This document shows, in pieces, positions 13,940 to 21,151 of a stretch of DNA of 21,151 nt. Every line of letters starts with the position of its first letter. Position 1 is the stretch's first letter. The notes below the pieces were generated by a model. That model worked only from the letters and a program-made list of their open reading frames with translations, ran no database searches and was not told where the DNA came from. The translations under genes and the position numbers were made by a program. Location: contig JALEIO010000009.1 of NCBI GenBank assembly GCA_022769845.1, forward strand, positions 1 to 21,151, given 5' to 3'. The stretch comes from Oscillospiraceae bacterium (lineage in GTDB: Bacteria; Bacillota; Clostridia; UMGS1810).

Positions 13940-15334
13940 ATGAAAGCTATTGAAATTAAGAAAATTTTCAGAGAAACAGAAAAATATGCCACAAAGGAAA
14001 TTACCGTTGCGGGCTGGGCAAGAAGCGTCAGAGCGTCCAACGTTTTCGGCTTTATAGAGCTTAACGACGGTACGTTTTTCAAAAACCTTCAGGTGGTTTT
14101 TGAAAAAGAATTTTTAGAGAATTTTGAAGAAATCGCACATCTTAACATTGGCAGCAGCATATACGTTACGGGAGAGCTTGTTCTTACTCCCGAAGCTAAA
14201 CAGCCGTTTGAAATAAAGGCGAAAAAAATTACCGTTGAGGGACTTTCAACACCCGATTTTCCTCTTCAGAAAAAACGTCACTCGCTTGAATATTTAAGAA
14301 CAATCGCACACCTTCGCCCGAGAACAAACACCTTTTCGGCAGTGTTCAGAATACGCTCGCTCGCGGCATATGCAATACACAAATTCTTTCAGGACAGAGG
14401 CTTTGTATATGTTCATACGCCGATTATCACCTCGTCCGACGCAGAGGGCGCAGGCGAAATGTTCCGCATCACAACTCTTGATTTGGAAAACCTCCCCAAA
14501 GATGAAAACGGCAAAATTGACTATACAAAAGACTTTTTCGGAAAATCCACAAACCTTACGGTAAGCGGTCAGCTTGAGGGCGAAACATACGCGCTTGCTT
14601 TCCGAAATATTTATACGTTCGGACCGACCTTCAGGGCAGAAAACTCAAACACTCCGCGTCACGCGGCGGAATTTTGGATGATTGAGCCCGAAATTGCATT
14701 TGCCGACCTTAAAGACGATATGGAGCTTGCCGAAGATATGATTAAATACATCATAAACTACTGTCTTGAAAATGCTCCCGAAGAATTTGAATTTTTCTCT
14801 AATTTTATCGACAAAGGTCTGCTTGACAGACTCAACAACATTGTTTCAAACGAATTTGCGCACGTTACTTATACCGAAGCGGTTGACCTTCTTTTAAAAA
14901 GCGGCAAAAAGTTCGATTATCCTGTAGAATGGGGCATCGACCTTCAGACCGAGCACGAAAGATACATCACCGAAGAAGTGTTCAAAAAACCTGTTTTTGT
15001 AACGGATTATCCAAAGGATATTAAGGCTTTTTATATGAAGCAAAACGACGATAACAAAACCGTTGCGGCAATGGATTTGCTTGTTCCGGGCGTGGGAGAA
15101 ATTATCGGCGGCAGTCAGAGAGAAGAAAATTACGACAAGCTCGTTGCACGAATGAAGGAGCTTGGTATGAACACCGACGATTACGGCTGGTATCTTGACT
15201 TAAGAAAATACGGCGGCACAAATCACGCGGGCTTTGGTTTGGGATTTGAACGAATCATTATGTATATGACGGGAATATCCAACATAAGAGACGTTTCACC
15301 CTTCCCGAGAACCGTCAAAAACGCTGATTTTTAA
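13940..15334 (+). CDS. asnS: Asparaginyl-tRNA synthetase
   Basis: This class IIb synthetase charges tRNA-Asn. The 464-residue protein has an N-terminal OB anticodon-binding domain (about 19-110, AGWARSVRASNVFGFIELND), then the catalytic core with motif 2 PTFRAENSNTPRHAAEFW (229-246) and motif 3 GFGLGFERIIMYMTG (431-445) followed by the typical ending DVSPFPR. The NTPRH segment and the overall length favour AsnS over the AspS and LysS relatives. ATG 13940 follows CGGAGG, 12 nt after the yifB stop. There is no room for a T-box leader, so the gene must depend on the operon promoter or an internal one. Confidence 0.97.
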   Translation: MKAIEIKKIFRETEKYATKEITVAGWARSVRASNVFGFIELNDGTFFKNLQVVFEKEFLENFEEIAHLNIGSSIYVTGELVLTPEAKQPFEIKAKKITVEGLSTPDFPLQKKRHSLEYLRTIAHLRPRTNTFSAVFRIRSLAAYAIHKFFQDRGFVYVHTPIITSSDAEGAGEMFRITTLDLENLPKDENGKIDYTKDFFGKSTNLTVSGQLEGETYALAFRNIYTFGPTFRAENSNTPRHAAEFWMIEPEIAFADLKDDMELAEDMIKYIINYCLENAPEEFEFFSNFIDKGLLDRLNNIVSNEFAHVTYTEAVDLLLKSGKKFDYPVEWGIDLQTEHERYITEEVFKKPVFVTDYPKDIKAFYMKQNDDNKTVAAMDLLVPGVGEIIGGSQREENYDKLVARMKELGMNTDDYGWYLDLRKYGGTNHAGFGLGFERIIMYMTGISNIRDVSPFPRTVKNADF

Positions 15335-15357
15335 TTTTCTAAAAAGGAAATGATTTA

Positions 15358-16203
15358 ATGCAGACACCATCTTTAAAATCTTTTTTAATGCCGATTTTGT
15401 ATTTTATTATATTTTTTGTAATAATCACCTACGCCGCACGTTTAGGCACAGTTTACGGAATTTTGGCGTTTTTGATTATTCTTGCCGTAATATACATTGT
15501 AAAACGCGCAAGCATTTTGTCACTTATTGCAACCTTTAAATTTAAAAATGACAGACAAAAGGCATTTGAGCTTTTTGAAAAAGCATACAAAACAGGCAAA
15601 ATGAAACCTCAAACCGCGCTTTACTATTCATATCTGCTGTTGCGCGACGGCAAATTGGACGAGAGCAGCAAAAAATTTGATGAAATTCTGTCCAAAAACA
15701 AAAAATCGCTTACCGAAACAGACATAAACAACGCACGGCTTAACAAGTCGCTTGTAAAGTGGAAATCGGGCGATTTAAAAGGCGCGCTCGCCGACGCTCA
15801 AGCTCTTTACGACGAAGGCTACAAAACCACCGCACTTTACGGCGTTTTGGGTTACTGGTATGTTCTTGACGGTCAGTATGAGAAGGCGCTTGAAATTAAT
15901 AAAGAGGCATTCGATTACAATGCCGATGACCTTATAATTGCCGATAATCTTGCGCAAAACTACTTTTTACTGGGCGAAATTGAAAAATCGCACGATATGT
16001 ATGTGGATATTTTGAATAAAGACCCGCAATTTATTGAGCCGTATTATAATTTTGCACTTGTTTTGGAAAAAATCGGCGATATTGACGAAGCTGTTGACGA
16101 GCTTGAAACCGCACTTACAATGAAGGAAAAGTTTTTGTCAACCGTTACGCACGATATGATAAGCAAAAAGCTTGAAGAATTAAAAAATCAAAAGAAGGAA
16201 TAA
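15358..16203 (+). CDS. Membrane-anchored tetratricopeptide-repeat protein
   Basis: The 281-residue product starts with two hydrophobic segments (about 9-26 and 31-48), followed by a soluble C-terminal part built of helical repeats. I count about five TPR-like units (roughly 84-115, 125-152, 157-188, 191-222 and 226-256), with typical spacing in ALYGVLGYWYVLDGQYEKAL and AEN/PYYNFALVLEKIGDIDEA. TPR domains bind other proteins; the partner is unknown. The short loop between the two segments suggests that both ends, and so the TPR domain, face the cytoplasm. ATG 15358 follows AAGGAA, 23 nt after asnS. Its stop is one base before the next start. I do not recognise a named family. Confidence 0.8.
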   Translation: MQTPSLKSFLMPILYFIIFFVIITYAARLGTVYGILAFLIILAVIYIVKRASILSLIATFKFKNDRQKAFELFEKAYKTGKMKPQTALYYSYLLLRDGKLDESSKKFDEILSKNKKSLTETDINNARLNKSLVKWKSGDLKGALADAQALYDEGYKTTALYGVLGYWYVLDGQYEKALEINKEAFDYNADDLIIADNLAQNYFLLGEIEKSHDMYVDILNKDPQFIEPYYNFALVLEKIGDIDEAVDELETALTMKEKFLSTVTHDMISKKLEELKNQKKE

Positions 16204-16204
16204 G

Positions 16205-16831
16205 ATGAAAATTTTATATTTCGACTTATTTTCAGGCATAAGCGCAGAAGCAATGTTTTCTGCGCTATGTGACATTTTTGACGTAAAGAATCTTGAATAT
16301 TTTCAGGAAAAAACCTCTGTTTTAAACATTCCGTGTTCAAAATGCACTCTGAAAAAAGAAAATATTTTCAGCGACAGTGAAACGAAATTTGCGCGCGATA
16401 TCTGCGAAAAATTTCTTGACGGCGACAAAACGCACGAGGAGCTTTTCTGTGCGGTAAAAAGAGTAATTTCGCAGATAAATCCCGATTATGTTATGAGCTC
16501 GCCCGTCTATGACGGCAGCGGATTTGCTGACGGTAAGCCTATTCCGTCGGTTGAGGTTATGAATCTTTTCAAAAATTTGAAAATTCCTTTCCGTATGCTT
16601 GACAAAAACGAGCATCTTGCTCAAAAAGAAGGCGTAAGCCTTATTTACCGTCTTGCAAACGAGTTTGGAGTTCTGCCGGAATGTGATATAGACAAAATCG
16701 GCTACGGCACTGACGGCAAAAGAGTTGTGCGCGTTATAACGGGTTTTGACAAGCAAAAAAGCTTAAACGATATTTTTGAAATTTCAGAGGACTTTTTCGC
16801 CTCGGAAAAAACGATGTGCTGCTTAAAATAA
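16205..16831 (+). CDS. Short, degenerate LarC-like (DUF111) protein
   Basis: This 208-residue protein resembles the N-terminal half of LarC, which inserts nickel into the pincer cofactor of lactate racemase. Matching parts are YFDLFSGIS (5-13), a SSPVYDGSGFADGKPIPS stretch where LarC has its SP..LGSGF...G..PVP segment, and LANEFGVLPECDIDKIGYGTD where LarC has L..EFG..P...I..IGYG. However, the GISGDM signature reads GISAEAM, the HFHEVGAVDS block is missing or replaced, the TTPTG motif is gone, and the C-terminal LarC domain is absent (full LarC is about 400 aa). No larB or larE is nearby. It follows the TPR gene by one base with AAGGAA before it. Nickel insertion should not be assumed. Confidence 0.65.
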   Translation: MKILYFDLFSGISAEAMFSALCDIFDVKNLEYFQEKTSVLNIPCSKCTLKKENIFSDSETKFARDICEKFLDGDKTHEELFCAVKRVISQINPDYVMSSPVYDGSGFADGKPIPSVEVMNLFKNLKIPFRMLDKNEHLAQKEGVSLIYRLANEFGVLPECDIDKIGYGTDGKRVVRVITGFDKQKSLNDIFEISEDFFASEKTMCCLK

Positions 16832-16843
16832 GGTAGGTTTTTG

Positions 16844-17788
16844 ATGAAAACTGTAACTATAAACAAAAATGACGCAAATCAGCGGCTGGACAAGTTTTTG
16901 ACAAAATTTTTTAAAAATATGCCGCAGAGCGCGATTTACAAATATGTTCGTAAAAAAAGAGTGAAGGTAAACGGCAAAAAGGGCGATATTGATTATCGTC
17001 TGTGTGAGGGCGACGTTCTTTCGCTATATATAAACGACGAATTTTTCTGTGATAATTCAAATAATTCGTTTTTGAATATTACGCCCAAGCTTAACATATT
17101 ATATGAAGATAAAAATATTATTCTCGTTGACAAAGATTTCGGAATGGTTGTTCACGAAGATAAAAACGAGCAAAAAAACACGCTTGTAAACCACATAAAA
17201 GCCTATCTGTTTCAAAAAGGCGAATACGATCCCAAAAAAGAAAATTCATTCTCCCCTGCCCTGTGCAACCGAATTGACCGCAACACAGGCGGAATTGTTA
17301 TCGCCGCAAAAAATGCCGAAACACTTAAAATCATCAACGAAAAAATAAAGATGCGCGAAATCAAAAAGTTTTATCTCTGCCTTGTTTGGGGTCATTTGAA
17401 AGAAAAAAGCGGGCTTTTAACAGGCTATCTTTTCAAGGACTGCAAAAAAAACACCGTTTTTGTGTACGACACCGAAAAAAAAGGCGCAAAAATCATCAAA
17501 ACAAAATATACGGTTTTAGAAGAGCGGCAAAACACCTCGCTTGTTGAGGTTGAGCTTATAACGGGCAGAACTCACCAGATAAGAGCGCATTTTGCGCACA
17601 TAGGCCATCCGCTTATAGGTGACGGAAAATACGGCTCTAACGAAATTAACAAGCATTACAAGCTTAAGCATCAGGCGCTTTATTCTTATAAGGTGCGGTT
17701 TGATTTTTCAGACGAAAATATTTTATCTTATTTAAACGGACGTGAATTCTGCGTGAAAAATGTTCCGTTTGCAAAGGAGGAATATTAA
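16844..17788 (+). CDS. RluA-family 23S rRNA pseudouridine synthase
   Basis: This enzyme isomerises uridine to pseudouridine in RNA, probably 23S rRNA. In the 314-residue protein an S4 RNA-binding domain covers about 13-62 (QRLDKFLTKFF, KRVKVNGKKGD). The catalytic domain contains NRIDRNTGGIVIAAK with the catalytic Asp145, then ELITGRTHQIRAHFAHIGHP and GDGKYG near the C terminus. The RluC/RluD/YlyB group is indicated; which uridine is modified is not. A TTG one codon earlier (16841) also opens the frame, but AAGGTAGG is best spaced for the ATG at 16844. It overlaps nothing and ends 4 nt before recR, whose ribosome binding site it contains. Confidence 0.92.
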   Translation: MKTVTINKNDANQRLDKFLTKFFKNMPQSAIYKYVRKKRVKVNGKKGDIDYRLCEGDVLSLYINDEFFCDNSNNSFLNITPKLNILYEDKNIILVDKDFGMVVHEDKNEQKNTLVNHIKAYLFQKGEYDPKKENSFSPALCNRIDRNTGGIVIAAKNAETLKIINEKIKMREIKKFYLCLVWGHLKEKSGLLTGYLFKDCKKNTVFVYDTEKKGAKIIKTKYTVLEERQNTSLVEVELITGRTHQIRAHFAHIGHPLIGDGKYGSNEINKHYKLKHQALYSYKVRFDFSDENILSYLNGREFCVKNVPFAKEEY

Positions 17789-17792
17789 AATT

Positions 17793-18389
17793 ATGCTTTA
17801 TTCAGACTCGCTTTCACGTCTTATCGATATGTTCAAAAAAATGCCGGGAATCGGTCATAAATCAGCAATCCGGCTTGCTTTTAACATTGTTTCTATGTCA
17901 AAAGAAGAGGCAGATGAAATTATAAGCACCATCAAAAATGCAAAGGAAAAAATAACTTACTGCTCAATTTGCCAAAACCTTACCGAAACCGACCCGTGCG
18001 ACATATGCTCAAACGATAAGCGCGACCACAGCACGATATGCGTTATGGAAACTCCGAAGGATGTTATCGCACTTGAAAAAACGCGCGAATATTTCGGGCT
18101 TTATCACGTTTTGCACGGTTCAATTTCGCCAATGGACAACGTTACGCCCGATATGCTCAAAATTAAAGAGCTTATCGTCCGTTTAAAAGACGAGCGCATA
18201 AAAGAGGTGATCCTTGCCACAAACCCAAGTATTGAGGGCGAGGCAACTGCAATGTATCTTGCACGGCTTATAAAGCCTCTCGGCATTAAGGTTACGCGCA
18301 TAGCATCGGGAATTCCCGTCGGCGGCGACCTTGAATATGCCGACGATGTTACCATAACAAAAGCCATCGAGCTGCGTCACGAAATGTAA
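17793..18389 (+). CDS. recR: Recombination mediator RecR
   Basis: RecR works with RecO and RecF to load RecA on gapped DNA. The 198-residue length is typical. Features in order are a helix-hairpin-helix region (MPGIGHKSAIRLAF, 17-30), a four-Cys zinc site (Cys57, 60, 69, 72 in YCSICQNLTETDPCDIC), a Toprim domain from about 79 (CVMETPKDVIALEKT), and the C-terminal PVGGDLEYADDVTI segment. The frame is open 11 codons further up into the pseudouridine synthase gene, but ATG 17793 gives the standard MLYSDSLSRLI start; AAAGGAGG lies 12 nt upstream, slightly far. Last gene of the yifB operon. The usual partner dnaX is not adjacent. Confidence 0.96.
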   Translation: MLYSDSLSRLIDMFKKMPGIGHKSAIRLAFNIVSMSKEEADEIISTIKNAKEKITYCSICQNLTETDPCDICSNDKRDHSTICVMETPKDVIALEKTREYFGLYHVLHGSISPMDNVTPDMLKIKELIVRLKDERIKEVILATNPSIEGEATAMYLARLIKPLGIKVTRIASGIPVGGDLEYADDVTITKAIELRHEM

Positions 18390-18390
18390 G

Positions 18391-18419
18391 TTGACATTTT
18401 TAAAAAATTTTTGTATAAT
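18391..18419 (+). promoter_or_regulatory. Perfect consensus sigma-A promoter of greA-lysS
   Basis: TTGACA (18391-18396) and TATAAT (18414-18419) are both perfect and 17 nt apart. The -35 begins two bases after the recR stop. The spacer is nearly all A and T. Transcription should begin near 18426 with a leader of about 60 nt. A weaker second site, CTGACA (18431) with TTTTAT (18454), lies in the leader. Confidence 0.9.
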
Positions 18420-18487
18420 AGATATTTAAGCTGACATTTTGTATATGACATAGTTTTATTTTATATATAGTAAAGGAGAAGTTTATT

Positions 18488-18970
18488 ATGAGTAAAACTG
18501 CACAGACTGTTCTTACTCCGAATGGTTACAAAAAAATCGAAGAGGAGTATGAATATTTAAAAGTAGAAAAACGAAAAGAAATTGCCGAACGAATTAAAAT
18601 TGCGCGCGGCTTTGGAGATTTATCCGAAAACGCAGAATACACCGCAGCAAAAGAGGAGCAGGCAAAAATGGAAACCAGAATTGCCGAGCTTAAAAAAATT
18701 CTTGAAAACGCTGTTGTTATTGACGAAACCTCAATTCCGTCCGACACCGTAAGCATCGGCTCAAAGGTAACTGTTTATGATGAGGATTTTGAAGAAGAGG
18801 TTATATACAGCATTGTCGGTTCTATGGAGGCTAATCCGAGAGAAAACAAAATTTCCGATAAATCTCCCGTCGGCATTGCTCTTCTCGGAGCAAAAGAAGG
18901 CGAAACCGTTGATGTTGAAACACCTGACGGAGCAGTAAAACTAAAGGTTTTAAAAATTGAAAAAGACTAA
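18488..18970 (+). CDS. greA: Transcription elongation factor GreA
   Basis: GreA enters the secondary channel of RNA polymerase and rescues backtracked complexes by stimulating transcript cleavage. At 160 residues it is full length. The N-terminal coiled coil (about 10-78) carries the acidic tip GDLSENAEY, with the catalytic pair Asp44 and Glu47. The C-terminal FKBP-like domain contains NPRENKISDKSPVGIALLG. ATG 18488 follows AAAGGAG. The greA-lysS order, 24 nt apart, is common in Bacillota. Confidence 0.97.
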   Translation: MSKTAQTVLTPNGYKKIEEEYEYLKVEKRKEIAERIKIARGFGDLSENAEYTAAKEEQAKMETRIAELKKILENAVVIDETSIPSDTVSIGSKVTVYDEDFEEEVIYSIVGSMEANPRENKISDKSPVGIALLGAKEGETVDVETPDGAVKLKVLKIEKD

Positions 18971-18994
18971 TTTTTTACGGAAGGATACATTAAT

Positions 18995-20545
18995 ATGAGC
19001 AATCAGCAAAATCAGCCCGATATGGAATTAAACGAAATTATAAGGGTTCGTCACGATAAATTGAAAGAACTGCGCGAAGAAGGCAGAGACCCGTTTGTTA
19101 TCACCAAATTTGACCGCACTCATTCGTCAAAAGACATTTCCGAAGGCTTCACCACCGAGGAACGCACAATTGAAATTCGCGGCGAGCAAAAAAACGTTAC
19201 CGCAAAAATTTCGCCCTTAAACGGCAATAAGGTGTGCGTTGCGGGCAGAATTATGTCAAAAAGAGGTATGGGCAAGGTTGGTTTTGTTCATATTTCGGAT
19301 AAAGAAGGGCAAATTCAGCTTTTTGTCAAAAAGGATATTTTGGGCGAAGAAGAATACGCGCATTTCAAAAAGCTTGACATTGGCGATATTATCGGCGCGT
19401 CGGGCGAGGTTTTCACCACACAAACCGGCGAAATTTCGGTGCGTGTTGACAAAATTACCTTGCTGTCAAAATCTCTTTTGCCGCTTCCCGAAAAATTTCA
19501 CGGTATGACAAACACAGATATGCGCTACCGTCAGCGTTATATTGACCTTATTATGAATGCGGACGTAAAAGATACCTTTATCAAGCGTTCAAAAATTATT
19601 TCGTCAATCCGCCGATACCTTGACGGACAGGGATTTTTAGAGGTTGAAACTCCTATGCTCGTTTCAAACGCCGGCGGCGCGGCGGCACGACCTTTTGAAA
19701 CTCATTTTAATGCTTTGGATGAGGACTTCAAGCTGCGCATTTCGCTTGAATTATACTTAAAAAGGCTTATTGTAGGCGGTCTTGAAAGGGTTTACGAAAT
19801 CGGCAGGGTTTTTAGAAACGAAGGTCTTGATACCCGTCATAACCCCGAATTTACGCTTATGGAGCTTTATCAGGCATACACCGATTACCACGGTATGATG
19901 GACTTAACCGAGAATTTGTACCGCCACGTTGCAAATGAGGTTCTCGGCACAACAAAAATAGTATACAACGGCATTGAAATGGATCTTGGCAAACCGTTTG
20001 AAAGAATTACAATGGTTGATGCCGTTAAAAAATATGCTAATGTCGATTTTAATGAAATTTCTACGCTTGATGAGGCAAGAAAGGTTGCCGACGAGCATCA
20101 TATCGAATATGAAGAACATCATAAAAAAGGCGATATTTTAAATCTTTTCTTTGAGGAATTTGTTGAAAAGCACCTTGTTCAGCCGACATTTGTAATGGAT
20201 CATCCGGTTGAAATTTCGCCGCTTACAAAGAAAAAGCCCGAAAATCCGGACTATGTTGAAAGGTTTGAGTTCTTTATGAACGGCTGGGAAATGGCGAACG
20301 CATACTCCGAGCTTAACGACCCGATTGACCAAAGAGAGCGTTTTAAAGCGCAGGAGGAACTTCTTGCACACGGCGACGAAGAAGCAAATACTACTGATGA
20401 GGACTTTATGCGCGCTCTTGAAATCGGTATGGCACCCACAGGCGGCATAGGCTTTGGTATCGACAGAATGTGTATGCTCCTTACCGACTCCGCCGCAATC
20501 CGCGATGTGCTCCTTTTCCCCACAATGAAGCCGCTTGATAAATAA
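18995..20545 (+). CDS. lysS: Lysyl-tRNA synthetase (class II)
   Basis: This enzyme charges tRNA-Lys. The 516-residue class IIb protein has an N-terminal OB anticodon-binding domain (about 75-160, VAGRIMSKRGMGKVGFVHISD), motif 1 around 200-221 (GFLEVETPML), motif 2 at 266-292 (VYEIGRVFRNEGLDTRHNPE), and motif 3 at 483-497 (GGIGFGIDRMCMLLT). The DTRHNPEFT sequence is characteristic of LysS. ATG 18995 follows GGAAGGA. It shares the greA promoter. No convincing terminator follows: the hairpin at 20550-20580 lacks a T-run, and an integrated element begins about 100 nt past the stop. Confidence 0.97.
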   Translation: MSNQQNQPDMELNEIIRVRHDKLKELREEGRDPFVITKFDRTHSSKDISEGFTTEERTIEIRGEQKNVTAKISPLNGNKVCVAGRIMSKRGMGKVGFVHISDKEGQIQLFVKKDILGEEEYAHFKKLDIGDIIGASGEVFTTQTGEISVRVDKITLLSKSLLPLPEKFHGMTNTDMRYRQRYIDLIMNADVKDTFIKRSKIISSIRRYLDGQGFLEVETPMLVSNAGGAAARPFETHFNALDEDFKLRISLELYLKRLIVGGLERVYEIGRVFRNEGLDTRHNPEFTLMELYQAYTDYHGMMDLTENLYRHVANEVLGTTKIVYNGIEMDLGKPFERITMVDAVKKYANVDFNEISTLDEARKVADEHHIEYEEHHKKGDILNLFFEEFVEKHLVQPTFVMDHPVEISPLTKKKPENPDYVERFEFFMNGWEMANAYSELNDPIDQRERFKAQEELLAHGDEEANTTDEDFMRALEIGMAPTGGIGFGIDRMCMLLTDSAAIRDVLLFPTMKPLDK

Positions 20546-20549
20546 TTTG

Positions 20550-20580
20550 GCTTAACACTGCGGTTTTTACGGCATTAAGC
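20550..20580 (+). other. Weak hairpin after lysS
   Basis: GCTTAA (20550-20555) pairs with TTAAGC (20575-20580), with an inner TGC/GCA. It is followed by TTACAAAAAAA rather than T residues, so it is a poor terminator as it stands. Confidence 0.35.
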
Positions 20581-20596
20581 TTACAAAAAAATAAGA

Positions 20597-20619
20597 TTTA
20601 CGAAAAAGTTTACGAAAAA
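20597..20619. repeat. TTTACGAAAAA direct repeats next to the integrase gene
   Basis: TTTACGAAAAA occurs at 20597-20607 and again at 20609-20619 (period 12). A shorter TTTACGA lies at 20653-20659 across the integrase stop codon. Short direct repeats near the end of Tn916-like elements serve as integrase arm-binding sites; that role here is inference. Confidence 0.5.
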
Positions 20620-20650
20620 TGACCTCTTGCTTACTTTGCAAGAGGTCATT
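20615..20650 (-). terminator. Rho-independent terminator of the integrase gene
   Basis: AATGACCTCTTGC (20618-20630) pairs perfectly with GCAAGAGGTCATT (20638-20650) around a 7-nt loop. On the minus strand the stem is followed by a run of T residues. It starts three bases past the integrase stop codon. Confidence 0.8.
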
Positions 20651-20653
20651 CGT

Positions 20654-21151
20654 TTACGAGAGCTTGATTTTACCTTCAAGGTTTGCAAAGCTCTCTTTCT
20701 TTTTATCAAGTGTAGCTTCGTTGTATATATCCATAGTAGTTGTAATATCTGCGTGTCCCATAATTTCCTGTATAACCTTAATATTGGTCTCGTTTTCACA
20801 AAAGCGGGTACAGAATGTATGTCTAAGGTTATGTACTGAAAAATGAGGTAATAACTCAGGCTCTCGGTTTTCCGCCTTTGCTTTTTCTGTTTCTAATTCG
20901 TTGTGTAAAGCGATTATACTAGCAATAACCCTGTTAATGCTATGTGGCGAAAACACAGTTCCAAAACGATTTTTGAATATAAACCCGCTATATCCGTCTA
21001 TAACAGTTTTGTTAAAACCGCTCTTGCTTTGCTTTTCGTATTCTTCTAAAAGAGCGTCTTTAACCTCTGACAGCATAGGGATTATTCTGATGCCTGTTTT
21101 TGTCTTAGGAGTAGTTATATGATATTCACACTTACCGCTATCTTGTTGACG
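20654..21151 (-). CDS. Tyrosine recombinase/integrase, Tn916 type (N-terminal part outside window)
   Basis: The visible 165 residues are the catalytic domain of a phage-like integrase. The frame stays open to the right edge, so the Met at 21076 is internal. Seen are the beta-hairpin segment TPKTKTGIRIIPM with the catalytic-type Lys, VIDGYSGFIF, the box HNLRHTF (His107, Arg110 counted from the edge), EIMGHADITTTMDIY with His133 and the nucleophile Tyr143. The first catalytic Arg should lie off the window. IDGYSGF and the overall pattern closely recall Tn916/Tn1549 integrases. It faces lysS tail to tail, is followed at once by its own terminator, and implies that an integrative element extends to the right. 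Confidence 0.9.
   Translation of the reverse strand, partial: RQQDSGKCEYHITTPKTKTGIRIIPMLSEVKDALLEEYEKQSKSGFNKTVIDGYSGFIFKNRFGTVFSPHSINRVIASIIALHNELETEKAKAENREPELLPHFSVHNLRHTFCTRFCENETNIKVIQEIMGHADITTTMDIYNEATLDKKKESFANLEGKIKLS

Noticed and set aside
1..21151. CRISPR arrays, tRNA or rRNA genes
   Set aside because: No regularly spaced repeats, cloverleaf-like segments or rRNA signatures were seen on either strand by eye.

Overview
The window looks like a chromosomal segment of a strictly anaerobic, fermentative member of the Clostridia (Bacillota), plausibly a gut or rumen organism. The reasons are an [FeFe]-hydrogenase operon of the electron-bifurcating type, a Rex-type operator, a fructose-family PTS whose HPr keeps the regulatory Ser46, strong AGGAGG ribosome binding sites, AT-rich spacers, and a Tn916-like integrase. 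Assignment below class level cannot be made from the sequence alone.

Region 1 (1-6.9 kb, sugar metabolism). A GH130 glycoside phosphorylase of the mannosylglucose phosphorylase type runs off the left edge on the + strand. It converges on a seven-gene minus-strand operon, ptsH - ptsI - EIIA - EIIB - EIIC - class II aldolase - class II aldolase. That operon is a complete phosphorelay from PEP to a fructose-family permease followed by two ketose-bisphosphate aldolases, but it has no sugar-phosphate kinase and no regulator. The convergent ends share a terminator-like hairpin, beside a GC-rich palindromic repeat unit.

Region 2 (7.0-12.4 kb, hydrogen metabolism). A five-gene minus-strand operon reads hydC (NuoE-like) - GHKL ATPase - [2Fe-2S] thioredoxin-like ferredoxin - hydB (NuoF-like) - hydA ([FeFe] catalytic subunit). 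It has a near-consensus promoter, a near-perfect Rex operator just downstream of the predicted start site, and its own terminator. Electrons from NADH and reduced ferredoxin would be combined on HydABC to make H2. The Rex site would tie expression to the NADH/NAD+ ratio.

Region 3 (12.4-18.4 kb, housekeeping). A tightly packed + strand operon reads yifB/comM-like ATPase - asnS - membrane TPR protein - a short degenerate LarC-like protein - RluA-family pseudouridine synthase - recR.

Region 4 (18.4-20.5 kb). greA and lysS are driven by a perfect consensus sigma-A promoter that starts immediately after recR.

Region 5 (20.55-21.15 kb). The catalytic end of a Tn916-type tyrosine integrase enters from the right on the minus strand. 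It has its own terminator and 11-bp TTTACGAAAAA direct repeats. This marks the edge of an integrative element lodged just downstream of lysS.

No rRNA, tRNA or CRISPR array was seen. No clearly new system is present. The most interesting points are the self-contained PTS/aldolase operon of unknown substrate, the GHKL ATPase inside the hydrogenase operon, the Rex operator, the Ser-for-Cys change in the hydrogenase L1 motif, and the shrunken LarC relative.
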